DNA from: Bacilli bacterium
GTDB taxonomy: Bacteria > Bacillota > Bacilli > Bacillales > Amphibacillaceae
Direction of reading: 5' to 3'
Length of the DNA: 36,056 bases
NCBI GenBank assembly: GCA_012838505.1
Contig: DUPD01000085.1
Coordinates: 1-36,056 of the forward strand
In this document: positions 1 to 9,166 of the stretch, piece by piece
Numbering within the stretch: position 1 is the first letter of the stretch
How the letters are laid out: every line of letters begins with the position of its first letter
Notes under the pieces: generated by a model
What the model saw: only the letters and a program-made list of their open reading frames with translations
Told to the model about the DNA's origin: nothing
Databases searched by the model: none
Translations under genes and position numbers: made by a program

Positions 1-67
1 AAATAAAGATGAGGCAGTTGAATTACATTGTCCTCACTGTAATGGCACGATGATTGAAGCGAGATAA
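1..67 (+). CDS. 3' end of an unidentified protein, truncated by the window edge
   Basis: Only the last 21 codons are visible, in the frame starting at base 2 and ending with TAA at 65-67. The tail carries a CPHC pair (Cys-x-x-Cys) nine residues from the end, which could be half of a zinc ribbon. In B. subtilis the gene before yloC is the calcium ATPase yloB, but this tail is too short to assign. Two hairpins follow directly, which supports this being a real gene end. The function is unknown. Confidence 0.45.
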   Translation, partial: NKDEAVELHCPHCNGTMIEAR

Positions 68-69
68 AA

Positions 70-120
70 TCCCAAGTAAATATTGTTTACTTGGGACGTG
101 ATTTAGTCGCGATAGCGACT
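70..120 (+). terminator. Two tandem hairpins after the first partial gene
   Basis: The first hairpin pairs TCCCAAGTAAA (70-80) with TTTACTTGGGA (86-96) around a 5-nt loop. The second pairs AGTCGC (105-110) with GCGACT (115-120) around the tetraloop GATA and is followed by TTGTT. Neither has a long T-run, so termination may be inefficient. Together they probably end the upstream unit and insulate yloC. Confidence 0.45.
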
Positions 121-171
121 TTGTTCAGTCATCTCTTAATAATTGATATTTAAAAATGAGGATGTGGAAAA

Positions 172-1053
172 ATGGTCTATAGTATGACGGGGTATGGTCA
201 GACTGAAAAGTGGTATGGTGAGACGAAAATTCAGCTCGAAATAAAAACAGTTAATCATCGCTTTTTAGATTTGTCTTTAAAGATGCCGCAAATGCTTAAT
301 CCTTACGAAGACCAAATCAAATCCGTGCTTCGTTCATTTTTTATACGAGGACGAATTGAGTTATTTTTAACGATTGAAGGGAATGACTTTAATCAACAAA
401 CAATTACAGTCAATTGGCCACTGCTCGAGCAATATCAACACGCTTTAACCGCGATTCAAACAACTTATCCAAAGACAGCAAATCAGTTGATTCGAGGCTT
501 GCCCGAATTCACCGATGTTCTTCAAGTAATCGAAAAAACAGATCAGGATGACTCTTTTTATGAACAAATCATTGAGATGCTTAAGACAACCTGTCAATCG
601 GTTCAATCAATGCGCTTGGCAGAGGGTGAGAAATTAGCTCAAGATATTAGTCAACGTGTGGAGAAGATTGATCAATTAGTTAAACAATTAACTGATCAAC
701 GAGATGTCGCAAAAGACCAGCATTACGCCAGAATGGTCACTCGACTTAATGAGCTATTGGCGAAAAATAACTTGACGCAGGATGAACGTTTTTACCGTGA
801 ACTAGCGATTTTAGCAGAAAAGGGAGATATTTCTGAAGAATTGACTCGTATCAATAGCCATTTGATTCAAATCAAGCTTTTATTAGAGCAATCAGGAGAA
901 GTTGGCCGGAAGATGGATTTTATTACTCAAGAATTAATTCGAGAAGCAAATACAATTAGCTCCAAAGCAAATGATCCACTCATTAGCGGATATGTGATCG
1001 AATTGAAGGCAACAGTAGAAAAGATTAAAGAACAAGTTCAAAATATCGAATAA
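172..1053 (+). CDS. yloC: YicC/YloC family endoribonuclease
   Basis: This is a 293-residue protein of the YicC-like family. The N-terminus has the conserved SMTGYG start and the KTVNHRFLD segment. The C-terminal DUF1732 region has the GRKMDFITQELIREANTI block followed by a helical KATVEKIKEQVQNIE end, as usual for the family. E. coli YicC has been described as an RNase acting on small RNAs; the role of the Bacillus homologue is less clear. The ATG is preceded by a GAGGATGTGG ribosome site. It leads the conserved yloC-remA-gmk-rpoZ cluster. Confidence 0.93.
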   Translation: MVYSMTGYGQTEKWYGETKIQLEIKTVNHRFLDLSLKMPQMLNPYEDQIKSVLRSFFIRGRIELFLTIEGNDFNQQTITVNWPLLEQYQHALTAIQTTYPKTANQLIRGLPEFTDVLQVIEKTDQDDSFYEQIIEMLKTTCQSVQSMRLAEGEKLAQDISQRVEKIDQLVKQLTDQRDVAKDQHYARMVTRLNELLAKNNLTQDERFYRELAILAEKGDISEELTRINSHLIQIKLLLEQSGEVGRKMDFITQELIREANTISSKANDPLISGYVIELKATVEKIKEQVQNIE

Positions 1054-1056
1054 ACG

Positions 1057-1085
1057 TTTAAAAATCTGCTTGTTTATACTATAAT
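1057..1085 (+). promoter_or_regulatory. Sigma-A promoter for remA-gmk-rpoZ
   Basis: A perfect TATAAT -10 box (1080-1085) lies 17 nt downstream of TTTAAA (1057-1062), just after the yloC stop. It gives remA an entry point independent of yloC, with a 5' leader of about 70 nt. Confidence 0.6.
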
Positions 1086-1159
1086 AAGAAAAATGAGATA
1101 AAACTGCGAGGTGTTACATAGACAGAACAAAACTGATCTTAACCGAGGGGGAAGCTCAA

Positions 1160-1420
1160 TTGAATTTAAAATTAATCAATGTCGGTTTCGGTAATGTTGT
1201 ATCTGCAAGTCGGATTATTACGATTGTTTCACCAGAATCCGCACCGATTAAACGAATTATCTCAGTAGCAAGAGACAACAATAAACTCATTGATGCGACA
1301 TACGGTAGACGAACACGTGCAGTTATCTTAACTGATAGCGATCACATTATTTTATCTGCAGTTCAACCAGAAACAGTTGGGCAACGAGTCTTAACATATG
1401 AAGAAGAATTGTACGATTAA
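1160..1420 (+). CDS. remA: Extracellular matrix regulator RemA (YlzA)
   Basis: This 86-residue protein matches the RemA/DUF370 family end to end. Visible landmarks are [26 protein letters not shown] and the basic [18 protein letters not shown] block that contributes to DNA binding. In B. subtilis RemA is a ring-forming DNA-binding activator of biofilm matrix operons and of osmoprotectant genes. The start is a TTG with a GAGGGGG ribosome site; no ATG fits the family N-terminus. It lies between yloC and gmk, the usual place. Confidence 0.95.
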   Translation: MNLKLINVGFGNVVSASRIITIVSPESAPIKRIISVARDNNKLIDATYGRRTRAVILTDSDHIILSAVQPETVGQRVLTYEEELYD

Positions 1421-1462
1421 AGAGGCTAACTAAGGATTATAGGATGTAGGAGGATATGTGCG

Positions 1463-2083
1463 TTGATTGAACAGAAAGGAATTTTATTTATTTTGTCAGG
1501 GCCTTCGGGTGTTGGTAAAGGAACTGTTAGAAAAGTACTATTTGAAAAAGATACGAGTTTACAGTATTCAATTTCGATGACAACCCGAGATAAGCGACCA
1601 GGTGAACAAGAAGGCGTTGATTATTTTTATCGCTCAAAGGAAGAGTTTGAGGAAATGATTAAAAATAAGCAATTGCTAGAACATGCTAAGTATGTTAATA
1701 ATTATTATGGCACACCTCGTCAATACGTAGAAGAGACGCTTGAGAAAGGGCAGGATGTTTTTTTAGAAATTGAAGTTCAAGGTGCGCTACAAGTTAGAGA
1801 AAACTTCCCTGAAGGTGTCTTTATCTTCTTATGTCCACCGAGCTTAGATGAACTTAAGAACCGGATTATTAATCGTGGGACGGAAACAGAAAAATCGGTA
1901 ATGAATCGTTTAAGAGCAGCGAAGGACGAAATTGAACTGATGGATGCCTATGACTACGTTGTTGTTAATGATCAAGTCGATCAAGCTGTTAATAAGATTC
2001 AAGCAATTGTTGAAAGTGAGCATTGCAAGCGTGAGCGAGTGGCAAGTCAGTATAAAAAATTGTTGGAGGTGACCCAAGTATAA
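1463..2083 (+). CDS. gmk: Guanylate kinase
   Basis: A cytoplasmic 206-residue enzyme that phosphorylates GMP (and dGMP) to GDP with ATP. The P-loop [10 protein letters not shown] lies near residues 12-21, followed by the [22 protein letters not shown]-binding segment and the [10 protein letters not shown] motif. The length is normal for the family. It starts at TTG, with AGGAGGA ending 8 nt upstream; nearby ATG and GTG codons are out of frame. Its TAA overlaps the rpoZ ATG by one base, so the two are probably translationally coupled. Confidence 0.97.
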   Translation: MIEQKGILFILSGPSGVGKGTVRKVLFEKDTSLQYSISMTTRDKRPGEQEGVDYFYRSKEEFEEMIKNKQLLEHAKYVNNYYGTPRQYVEETLEKGQDVFLEIEVQGALQVRENFPEGVFIFLCPPSLDELKNRIINRGTETEKSVMNRLRAAKDEIELMDAYDYVVVNDQVDQAVNKIQAIVESEHCKRERVASQYKKLLEVTQV

Positions 2084-2286
2084 TGTTAGAACCATCAATT
2101 GATCAACTACAAACAAAAATTAATTCTAAATATACATTAGTGACGCTATCGGCAAAAAGAGCGCGTCAATTAAAAGACCACAATATTTTACAAATTGAAG
2201 AACCAAAATCAAAAAAACCAGTTGGAATTGCACTAGAAGAAATCTACGCAGACAAATTAACATACACTCCAGCTGAAGAAAAATAA
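2083..2286 (+). CDS. rpoZ: RNA polymerase omega subunit
   Basis: A 67-residue omega subunit. It has the family N-terminus MLEPSIDQL, the [12 protein letters not shown] helix that contacts beta-prime, and the [11 protein letters not shown] region before a short acidic tail. It aids assembly and stability of RNA polymerase. The GGAGGTGA ribosome site lies inside the end of gmk. It is the last gene before a strong terminator. Confidence 0.94.
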   Translation: MLEPSIDQLQTKINSKYTLVTLSAKRARQLKDHNILQIEEPKSKKPVGIALEEIYADKLTYTPAEEK

Positions 2287-2315
2287 GAGACAGTGAGAGA
2301 CTCGTCTAAAAATGA

Positions 2316-2365
2316 ACCCCTCGTTTGCCATTTGACAGACGAGGGGTATATTTATCTTTTTTATT
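2316..2365 (+). terminator. Rho-independent terminator after rpoZ
   Basis: ACCCCTCGT (2316-2324) pairs with ACGAGGGGT (2339-2347), a perfect 9-bp GC-rich stem, followed by the T-rich run TATATTTATCTTTTTT. It separates the gmk-rpoZ unit from coaBC. Confidence 0.85.
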
Positions 2366-2431
2366 AAAACTTCACCAACCGATTTAGAGTACAGTAAATC
2401 AGATATTAATTCTAGCAAAGGATGCGATTAG

Positions 2432-3637
2432 ATGTTAGCAAATAAAAAAATTGTTCTCGGTGTGACCGGTGGCATTGCAGCTTATAAAGCGATTGCTTTA
2501 ACGAGTAAACTCTCGCAAGCAGGAGCAACTGTTCAGGTAATTTTAACTGAAGGTGCACAAAAGTTTGTTACACCGTTATCGTTTCAAGCGATTTCAAGAC
2601 AACCTGTTTATCTCGATACATTCGATGAACTTGATTCGGGAAAAATCCAACATATTGATTTAGCAGATTGGGCTGATTTATTTATTATTGCACCAGCAAC
2701 AGCTAATATCATCGGTAAATATGCAAACGGGATTGCTGATGATATGCTATCAACGACTTTACTAGCTACGACAGCACCTGTCTATATTGCACCGGCTATG
2801 AATGTTGACATGTATCAACACCCTGCTGTTCAGGATAATCTTGCGCTTTTAGCTAAAAGAGGCACACATTTTATTGATCCAAATGAAGGTTATTTAGCAT
2901 GTGGCTATACTGGTAAAGGTAGACTTGCTGAACCTGAGGAAATCGTTGCTTACTTACAAAGGGCATTATCAATTAAGCGACCACTAGCGGGGAAAAAACT
3001 CTTAGTAACTGCTGGACCCACTCAAGAACAAATTGATCCAGTCAGATATTTAACGAACTATTCGTCTGGCAAAATGGGCTTTTCAATTGCTGAGGCTGGG
3101 GCGCAAATGGGAGCAGAGGTTACCTTAGTAGCTGGTCCAGTCAATTTACCGACACCAAAAGGCGTCAATCGAATTGATGTCGTGTCAACAGACGATATGT
3201 ACCAAGCGGTCATTAAGCATTATTCAGATCAGGATATTGTGATCAAGTCTGCAGCAGTTTCGGATTATCGCCCAGCAAAGCAAGCAAATGAAAAAATCAA
3301 AAAACAGTCCGAACAAATGGCGATCGAATTAGAACGGACACAGGACATATTAAAAACTTTAGGTGAGCAAAAAACAACACAATTTTTAGTTGGTTTTGCA
3401 GCTGAAACAACAAATGTTGAAAATTACGGCAAACAGAAGTTGATTGACAAAAACTTAAATGCAATTGTAATTAATGATGTGTCAAAAGCAGGGATTGGCT
3501 TTGGCTCTGACGATAATGAAGTATTGATCTTGGTCAATGATGGGACTGAAATAAAAATTGATCAGACAAGTAAACTCGCGATTGCCAATCAGCTATTAAC
3601 TGAAATTTCACGGCGTTTAGAGGACAAAGAGCAGTGA
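2432..3637 (+). CDS. coaBC: Bifunctional phosphopantothenoylcysteine decarboxylase / phosphopantothenate-cysteine ligase
   Basis: A 401-residue flavoprotein fusion (CoaC plus CoaB, formerly Dfp) catalysing two consecutive steps of coenzyme A synthesis. The N-terminal CoaC half shows GVTGGIAAYKA, the PAMNVDMYQHP substrate-clamp motif and LACGYTGKGRLAEPEEI with the active-site Cys near residue 157. The CoaB half starts near residue 188 (KKLLVTAGPTQEQIDPVRYL) and has the NYSSGKMG and KIKK segments typical of the CTP-dependent ligase. The ATG follows AAAGGATG. Its TGA overlaps the priA GTG start. Confidence 0.96.
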   Translation: MLANKKIVLGVTGGIAAYKAIALTSKLSQAGATVQVILTEGAQKFVTPLSFQAISRQPVYLDTFDELDSGKIQHIDLADWADLFIIAPATANIIGKYANGIADDMLSTTLLATTAPVYIAPAMNVDMYQHPAVQDNLALLAKRGTHFIDPNEGYLACGYTGKGRLAEPEEIVAYLQRALSIKRPLAGKKLLVTAGPTQEQIDPVRYLTNYSSGKMGFSIAEAGAQMGAEVTLVAGPVNLPTPKGVNRIDVVSTDDMYQAVIKHYSDQDIVIKSAAVSDYRPAKQANEKIKKQSEQMAIELERTQDILKTLGEQKTTQFLVGFAAETTNVENYGKQKLIDKNLNAIVINDVSKAGIGFGSDDNEVLILVNDGTEIKIDQTSKLAIANQLLTEISRRLEDKEQ

Positions 3638-6042
3638 ACATTGCTAAAGTAGTCGTTGATGTACCCGCTTCACAAATCAATCGAGTTTTTGATTATTTAA
3701 TTCCCGACCATTTGACAGATACGATCGAAGTTGGCATGCGTGTGATCGTGCCGTTTGGTCCGCGAACAATTATGGGGTACGTCTTAGCATTAACTGATCA
3801 TTCCGAGGTCGAGGGGTTAAAACCAATCAAGAGCTTGATGGATATTGTCCCGATTTTAACAGAAGAATTAATTGAAGTTGGTAAATGGCTTGCTAACCAT
3901 ACGATGAGCTTTTACATTTCAACATTCCAAGCGATGTTACCGCAAGCATTAAAGGCAGATTACCATAAGTTGATTCATCGCCTGACAATCGACCAATTGC
4001 CTGAACCACTCGAACGTGTTTTTGCCGGTCGAGATTATCTTGATTTTGCTGAATTAGAAGCAAGTGACGTTCCATTATCACAATTTAAGCAATCACTTGA
4101 TGATGGTGACTTAGAAGTTATTTATCAAGTCAAACGAAAAGACAATATCAAGAAACAAACATTTGTAAAAAGAATTAGCTCAATTGCTCAGTTAGATGAG
4201 TATGCAGCTAATTTAACAAATCAAGCAAAAAAGCAAAAACTAATGGTTGAGTTTTTAGTTGATTTAAATGAACCGATTTTACTAAAAACATTTCTAACAA
4301 AAATGAAAACAACGCGACAAACAATTAAGCCGTTAATTGATCATAATTTAATTACTCTTATCGAAGAAGAAGTTTACCGTGAACCGTATGATGACCAAGC
4401 GATTGATAGAACGGCTCCACTTAAATTAAAAGACCAACAAGCAGAGGCTCTAACCGCAATTAATCAATCGTTCGATCAACAAAAAGATGATGTTTTTGTT
4501 CTGCATGGGGTAACTGGTAGTGGAAAGACCGAGGTTTATTTGCAAGCTATTGCTCACGTAATGAATGAGGGCAAAGAGGCAATCGTACTTGTTCCAGAAA
4601 TCTCATTGACTCCGCAAATGGTTAACCGATTTAAAGGCCGATTTGGTTCAGATGTTGCCGTGATGCACAGTGCATTATCAAAGGGAGAACGGTTTGATGA
4701 ATGGCGTAAAGTTCAGCGTAAAGAAGTGAAGGTCGTTGTCGGTGCACGTTCAGCTGTATTTGCACCATTTGAGAATCTTGGTCTAATTATTATTGATGAA
4801 GAACATGAAGCAAGTTATAAACAAGAAGATCACCCACGTTACCATGCTAAAGATGTTGCGATACAAAGAGCGAAGCATCATAAGTGTCCGGTTATTTTAG
4901 GTAGTGCGACACCTACTTTAGAAACGTATGCACGTGCCAAAAAAGGTGTCTATCAATTATTAGAGATGCCAGATCGAAGTAACTTAAGTGAGATGCCTGA
5001 AATTGATCTCGTCGATATGCGTGATGAACTTCATGCAGGTAATCGGACGATGTTTTCACGGAAATTAATTGAGGCCATTAAGCAACGTTTAGAAAAACAA
5101 GAACAAATTGTTTTATTTTTAAATCGCAGAGGTTATTCAACATTTGTTATGTGTCGTGACTGTGGTGATGTGATTGAATGTCCTGATTGTGACATATCGC
5201 TTACTTACCATCGGAAGCAGAATCGCTTAAAATGCCATTATTGTGATTACCATGAAGCGGTTCCAAACAAGTGTCCGAGCTGTGAGAGTGATACGATCCG
5301 TTATTTTGGTACGGGCACACAAAAGGTTGAAGAATCACTGAGTCAACTAATCCCCGAAGCACGAATCATTCGAATGGACGTTGATACAACTCAAAGAAAA
5401 GGCTCGCACGAACGGCTTTTGAAGCAATTTGCTAAGAAACAAGCAGATATATTATTAGGGACGCAGATGATCGCGAAGGGTTTAGACTTCCCTGATGTTA
5501 CATTAGTCGGTGTTCTGGCTGCTGATAGTCTATTTAATTTACCAGATTTCAGGGCGGCTGAACGAACGTTCCAATTGATCACCCAAGTGAGTGGGCGAGC
5601 TGGACGGCACCATCTCACAGGAGAAGTGATTGTTCAGTCATACACGCCAGATCATTACAGTATTGATTTTGCCAGAAACTATGATTACCAAGGATTTTTC
5701 GCTAAAGAAATGGCACTACGAAAAGCATTTCAATATCCGCCATATTATTATTTAACTTTAATTACCGTTTCACATTCAAATCCAAATCGTGCTCAAGAAG
5801 TCACTCGTGTGATTAGTCAGTTATTAAATAAACATCTATCAAATGAAACGAAGATTCTCGGTCCAACACCATCGCCAATTGAACGGATTAAGAATCGCTA
5901 TCGATTTCAATGCATGATAAAATATAAATATGAACCGAATCAACATAATGTGCTAGCAAGAATTTTGCAATATTATGAGGATATGATGCGTAAGGAAGAT
6001 TTATTAATTCAGATTGATCTGCAACCGTATCAATTAATGTAG
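3634..6042 (+). CDS. priA: Primosomal replication-restart helicase PriA
   Basis: An 802-residue superfamily 2 DNA helicase that reloads the replisome at stalled forks. An N-terminal DNA-binding domain is followed by Walker A (GVTGSGKTE, about 292-300), DEEH (about 388-391) and GSATPT. Eight cysteines arranged as four pairs (CRDCG, CPDCD, CHYCD, CPSCE) bind two zinc ions inside the helicase lobe. The C-terminal motifs GTQMIAKGLDFPDV and QVSGRAGR follow. It starts with GTG overlapping the coaBC stop, with AGAGGA just upstream. Only 14 bp separate it from fmt; the def gene found there in B. subtilis is absent. Confidence 0.97.
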   Translation: MNIAKVVVDVPASQINRVFDYLIPDHLTDTIEVGMRVIVPFGPRTIMGYVLALTDHSEVEGLKPIKSLMDIVPILTEELIEVGKWLANHTMSFYISTFQAMLPQALKADYHKLIHRLTIDQLPEPLERVFAGRDYLDFAELEASDVPLSQFKQSLDDGDLEVIYQVKRKDNIKKQTFVKRISSIAQLDEYAANLTNQAKKQKLMVEFLVDLNEPILLKTFLTKMKTTRQTIKPLIDHNLITLIEEEVYREPYDDQAIDRTAPLKLKDQQAEALTAINQSFDQQKDDVFVLHGVTGSGKTEVYLQAIAHVMNEGKEAIVLVPEISLTPQMVNRFKGRFGSDVAVMHSALSKGERFDEWRKVQRKEVKVVVGARSAVFAPFENLGLIIIDEEHEASYKQEDHPRYHAKDVAIQRAKHHKCPVILGSATPTLETYARAKKGVYQLLEMPDRSNLSEMPEIDLVDMRDELHAGNRTMFSRKLIEAIKQRLEKQEQIVLFLNRRGYSTFVMCRDCGDVIECPDCDISLTYHRKQNRLKCHYCDYHEAVPNKCPSCESDTIRYFGTGTQKVEESLSQLIPEARIIRMDVDTTQRKGSHERLLKQFAKKQADILLGTQMIAKGLDFPDVTLVGVLAADSLFNLPDFRAAERTFQLITQVSGRAGRHHLTGEVIVQSYTPDHYSIDFARNYDYQGFFAKEMALRKAFQYPPYYYLTLITVSHSNPNRAQEVTRVISQLLNKHLSNETKILGPTPSPIERIKNRYRFQCMIKYKYEPNQHNVLARILQYYEDMMRKEDLLIQIDLQPYQLM

Positions 6043-6056
6043 AAAGAGGTTTTTTG

Positions 6057-7010
6057 ATGAAGAAAATTGTGTTTATGGGGACACCTGATTTTTCTGTTCC
6101 CATCTTAGAGAAGATAATTAGCGAAGGCTACCAGGTCGTTTTAGTTGTTACTCAGCCGGATCGACCGAAGGGGAGAAAGCGTGTTTTATCAGCACCACCA
6201 GTGAAAGAAACAGCAATTAAACATAATATTCCTGTTTATCAACCGGAAAAAATCCGTGATTCATATCAGGAAATACTAACATATGAACCGGATCTGATTG
6301 TGACAGCAGCATTTGGTCAAATCTTGCCTAATGAACTGTTAGAAGCGCCTAAATATGGTTGTATCAATGTTCACGCATCGTTATTACCTGAATTAAGAGG
6401 TGGAGCTCCAATTCATTACTCAATTATGCAAGGGAAAAAGGAAACGGGTATTTCAATTATGTATATGGTTGAAGCTTTAGATGCGGGGGCAGTGTTATCA
6501 CAAGTGACGATGCCGATCGATGAGGCAGACCATGTTGGTAGCTTGCATGATAAGCTCTCAGAAGCTGGATCAGATTTGTTAATTGAGACATTGCCTCAGC
6601 TATTTGCTCAGACGATTACCGCTGAAGAGCAGGATGATCAAAAAGCAACCTATGCACCAAATATTAAGCGTGAAGAGGAGATGCTTGATTGGACACGAAC
6701 GGCTCAAGAGCTTTACAATCATGTGCGCGGACTCCATCCTTGGCCAGTTGCAAGCACAACAATTGAAGGAAAGAACTTAAAAGTTTGGTGGGCTGAACGT
6801 GGACAAGCAACTGCGTCTGAGGCGGTTCAGCCTGGTGAAATTGTTGAACTCACTCACGACTCGATCAATGTAGCTTGTGGAGATGGGGATATTCTGAAAT
6901 TAACCGACATTCAACTTGCGGGTAATAAGCGCATGCTTGTAAGAGATTTTTTAAATGGAAATTCAGATCTATTTAAAGTCGGTCAAAGATTGGGGTTAAC
7001 AAATGAGTAA
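6057..7010 (+). CDS. fmt: Methionyl-tRNA formyltransferase
   Basis: A 317-residue enzyme that formylates the initiator Met-tRNA using 10-formyltetrahydrofolate. It starts KKIVFMGTPDFSVPIL, carries the catalytic region GCINVHASLLPELRGGAPIH (Asn, His and later Asp), and the family motif GISIMYMVEALDAG. The C-terminal OB-like tRNA-binding domain begins near residue 205. I prefer the ATG at 6057 to the TTG one codon upstream because AAAGAGG lies 7 nt before it. The last 8 bases overlap rsmB. Confidence 0.96.
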   Translation: MKKIVFMGTPDFSVPILEKIISEGYQVVLVVTQPDRPKGRKRVLSAPPVKETAIKHNIPVYQPEKIRDSYQEILTYEPDLIVTAAFGQILPNELLEAPKYGCINVHASLLPELRGGAPIHYSIMQGKKETGISIMYMVEALDAGAVLSQVTMPIDEADHVGSLHDKLSEAGSDLLIETLPQLFAQTITAEEQDDQKATYAPNIKREEEMLDWTRTAQELYNHVRGLHPWPVASTTIEGKNLKVWWAERGQATASEAVQPGEIVELTHDSINVACGDGDILKLTDIQLAGNKRMLVRDFLNGNSDLFKVGQRLGLTNE

Positions 7011-8361
7011 ATATCAATTGCGGACGAAAACGTTAGATGTCTTAGTTCAAGTAGGCGACGGAGGTGGGTTTAGTCATCTCCTAATCGATCAGACAATTGA
7101 GAAAATGAATTGGTCAAGAAAGGATCAAGCACTATTTACCGAACTTATTTACGGTACACTGCAGCGTAAGCTTACGTTAGATTATTTTTTAAATCATTTT
7201 ATCAAACAACCTAAAAAAGTTGAGCAGTGGGTAAAATGGTTATTATACGTATCATTTTATCAAATGCATTACTTAGATAAAGTACCCGATCATGCAATTA
7301 TTCATGAGGCTGTCGAAATTGCAAAGCAAAAAGGACATCAAGGGATTGGGAAGTTTGTTAATGGTATCTTGAGAGAAGCACAACGTCAAGGCTTCCCATC
7401 GTTTGAGCAAATTGAGGATCCGATTGAGCGGCTTGCCATCGAGACGAGCCACCCAAGCTGGCTCGTTGAACGTTGGATTGATTCATATGGCGAAGACCAA
7501 GCACGAGCGATTTGTTTTGCTAATTTGGAGACAAAGCCAATCAGTGTACGAATCAATCCACTCAAACTGACGAGAGAGGAAGCAATTGAACAATTAACAG
7601 CATCGGGATACCAGGTTGAGCAATCACAGTTTTCAGAGCAAGGTTTAATTATTGAAAAAGGTAATATCCTTGATCACGACTTGTTTAAGACGGGTGCACT
7701 GACAATTCAGGATCAAAGTTCAATGCTCGTTGTCGAGATGATGGATATCCAGCCAGATCAACTCGTCTTAGATGCGTGTAGTGCTCCTGGAGGTAAGGCG
7801 ACACATATTGGTGAAAAGCTAAATAATACAGGTCACGTCCATGCTTATGATCTTCATGATAAGAAAGTGAAACTCGTGAAAAAGAAAGCCGAACAACTTG
7901 GCTTAATCAATCTACGAACAGCGGCTCTTGATGGCCGAAATCTGAATCAAAAATATGAGCAAGAAACATTCGATCGAATCTTAATTGATGCACCTTGTTC
8001 TGGTTTTGGTGTCATTCGTAGTAAGCCGGATATTAAATATTCAAAAACTGCTGATGATGTCGATCAATTAGCTCATGTTCAATATGAGTTATTAGAAAAA
8101 ATTGCCCCATTACTCAAAAAGAATGGTAAACTTTTATATAGTACGTGCACAGTTGATCCAACAGAAAATGAAGTTGTCGTAACTGAGTTTCTAATTAATA
8201 ATCAAAAATATGAAGTCGACCCTGATTTCTTTAGGGATCTACCAGACTTTTTAAATAAAGAAATTGAGCACTTACAGGTTGGCATTCAAATTTTCCCAGA
8301 TGAATTTAATTCTGATGGTTTCTTCCTGACTCGATTAAGAAGAAAATCAGACGAGGAATAG
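7003..8361 (+). CDS. rsmB: 16S rRNA (cytosine-967-C5)-methyltransferase RsmB (YloM/Sun)
   Basis: A 452-residue protein. An N-terminal NusB-like RNA-binding domain (about 1-140, with LDYFLNHF and VNGILRE) is fused to a SAM-dependent methyltransferase. Visible landmarks are the LDACSAPGGKATHIGE SAM-binding motif, the IDAPCSGFGVIRSKPDIKY block and LLYSTCTVDPTENE, which supply the two catalytic cysteines. It overlaps fmt by 8 bp. In B. subtilis the next gene is rlmN; here a 49-bp gap leads directly to prpC. Confidence 0.95.
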   Translation: MSKYQLRTKTLDVLVQVGDGGGFSHLLIDQTIEKMNWSRKDQALFTELIYGTLQRKLTLDYFLNHFIKQPKKVEQWVKWLLYVSFYQMHYLDKVPDHAIIHEAVEIAKQKGHQGIGKFVNGILREAQRQGFPSFEQIEDPIERLAIETSHPSWLVERWIDSYGEDQARAICFANLETKPISVRINPLKLTREEAIEQLTASGYQVEQSQFSEQGLIIEKGNILDHDLFKTGALTIQDQSSMLVVEMMDIQPDQLVLDACSAPGGKATHIGEKLNNTGHVHAYDLHDKKVKLVKKKAEQLGLINLRTAALDGRNLNQKYEQETFDRILIDAPCSGFGVIRSKPDIKYSKTADDVDQLAHVQYELLEKIAPLLKKNGKLLYSTCTVDPTENEVVVTEFLINNQKYEVDPDFFRDLPDFLNKEIEHLQVGIQIFPDEFNSDGFFLTRLRRKSDEE

Positions 8362-8410
8362 TTTTGTTGGATGAATTAACTTTAGATCATGCGAAGAGGT
8401 GAGTCATCAT

Positions 8411-9166
8411 ATGAAACAGTTTTTTATAACCGATCGTGGCAAAGTACGCAAGCAAAATGAGGATGCTGTCGGCTTGTTTGAAAATCGAGCCAATCAAACC
8501 TTAGCAGTTGTTGCAGACGGGATGGGCGGCCACAAAGCTGGTGATGTGGCGAGTGAAATTGCTCGTTCATATTTTTCTGATCAATGGCAAGCAACAGATA
8601 AATTAACATCAGCTGAAGAGGCAGAAGAATGGTTAGATGATCGAATTCGTCTAGCTAACCAAAAAGTTTATCGCTATGCGAAAGAGAATCCTGACTGTCA
8701 AGGAATGGGGACAACTGTAATTGCTGCGATCTTTTTAGAAGACGAGATTTCAATTGCACACATCGGGGATAGTCGCTGTTATTTACTTACTGATGAATTG
8801 AAACAAGTAACTGAAGACCATTCACTTGTGAATGAATTGGTTCGCGCAGGTGAAATTACTGAAAAAGAAGCAATCGTTCATCCACGAAAAAATGTTTTAA
8901 TGAAGGCGCTTGGTACAGACGAATCAATTGCGCCCGATGTGTTTACAATTGAGTGGCAAGAAGGGAATCGCTTTTTGATCTGTAGTGATGGTTTATCTGA
9001 TAAATTATCAAACAGTGAGTTGGTTAACTTTTTAGCAAAAGATTTAACTGTTGAAAAAATTGCCGTGAATTTAGTTGATCGAGCAAATGAACTCGGTGGC
9101 GAAGATAATATAACTGTCGTATTAGTTGAGTATATTAAAGGAGAGGCGGGTGATTCCTCTTGCTAG
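8411..9166 (+). CDS. prpC: PP2C-type Ser/Thr protein phosphatase PrpC
   Basis: A 251-residue PPM/PP2C phosphatase that removes phosphates placed by PrkC. It has the family landmarks DRGKVRKQNEDA near the N-terminus, VVADGMGGHKAGD (metal-binding Asp and Gly), GMGTTV, HIGDSRCYL, LMKALGTD, ICSDGLSDKLS and GGEDNITVVLVE. I choose the ATG at 8411, 8 nt after AGAGGTGA; a GTG at 8399 lies inside that ribosome site. The end overlaps prkC by 7 bp, the usual phosphatase-kinase coupling. Confidence 0.96.
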   Translation: MKQFFITDRGKVRKQNEDAVGLFENRANQTLAVVADGMGGHKAGDVASEIARSYFSDQWQATDKLTSAEEAEEWLDDRIRLANQKVYRYAKENPDCQGMGTTVIAAIFLEDEISIAHIGDSRCYLLTDELKQVTEDHSLVNELVRAGEITEKEAIVHPRKNVLMKALGTDESIAPDVFTIEWQEGNRFLICSDGLSDKLSNSELVNFLAKDLTVEKIAVNLVDRANELGGEDNITVVLVEYIKGEAGDSSC

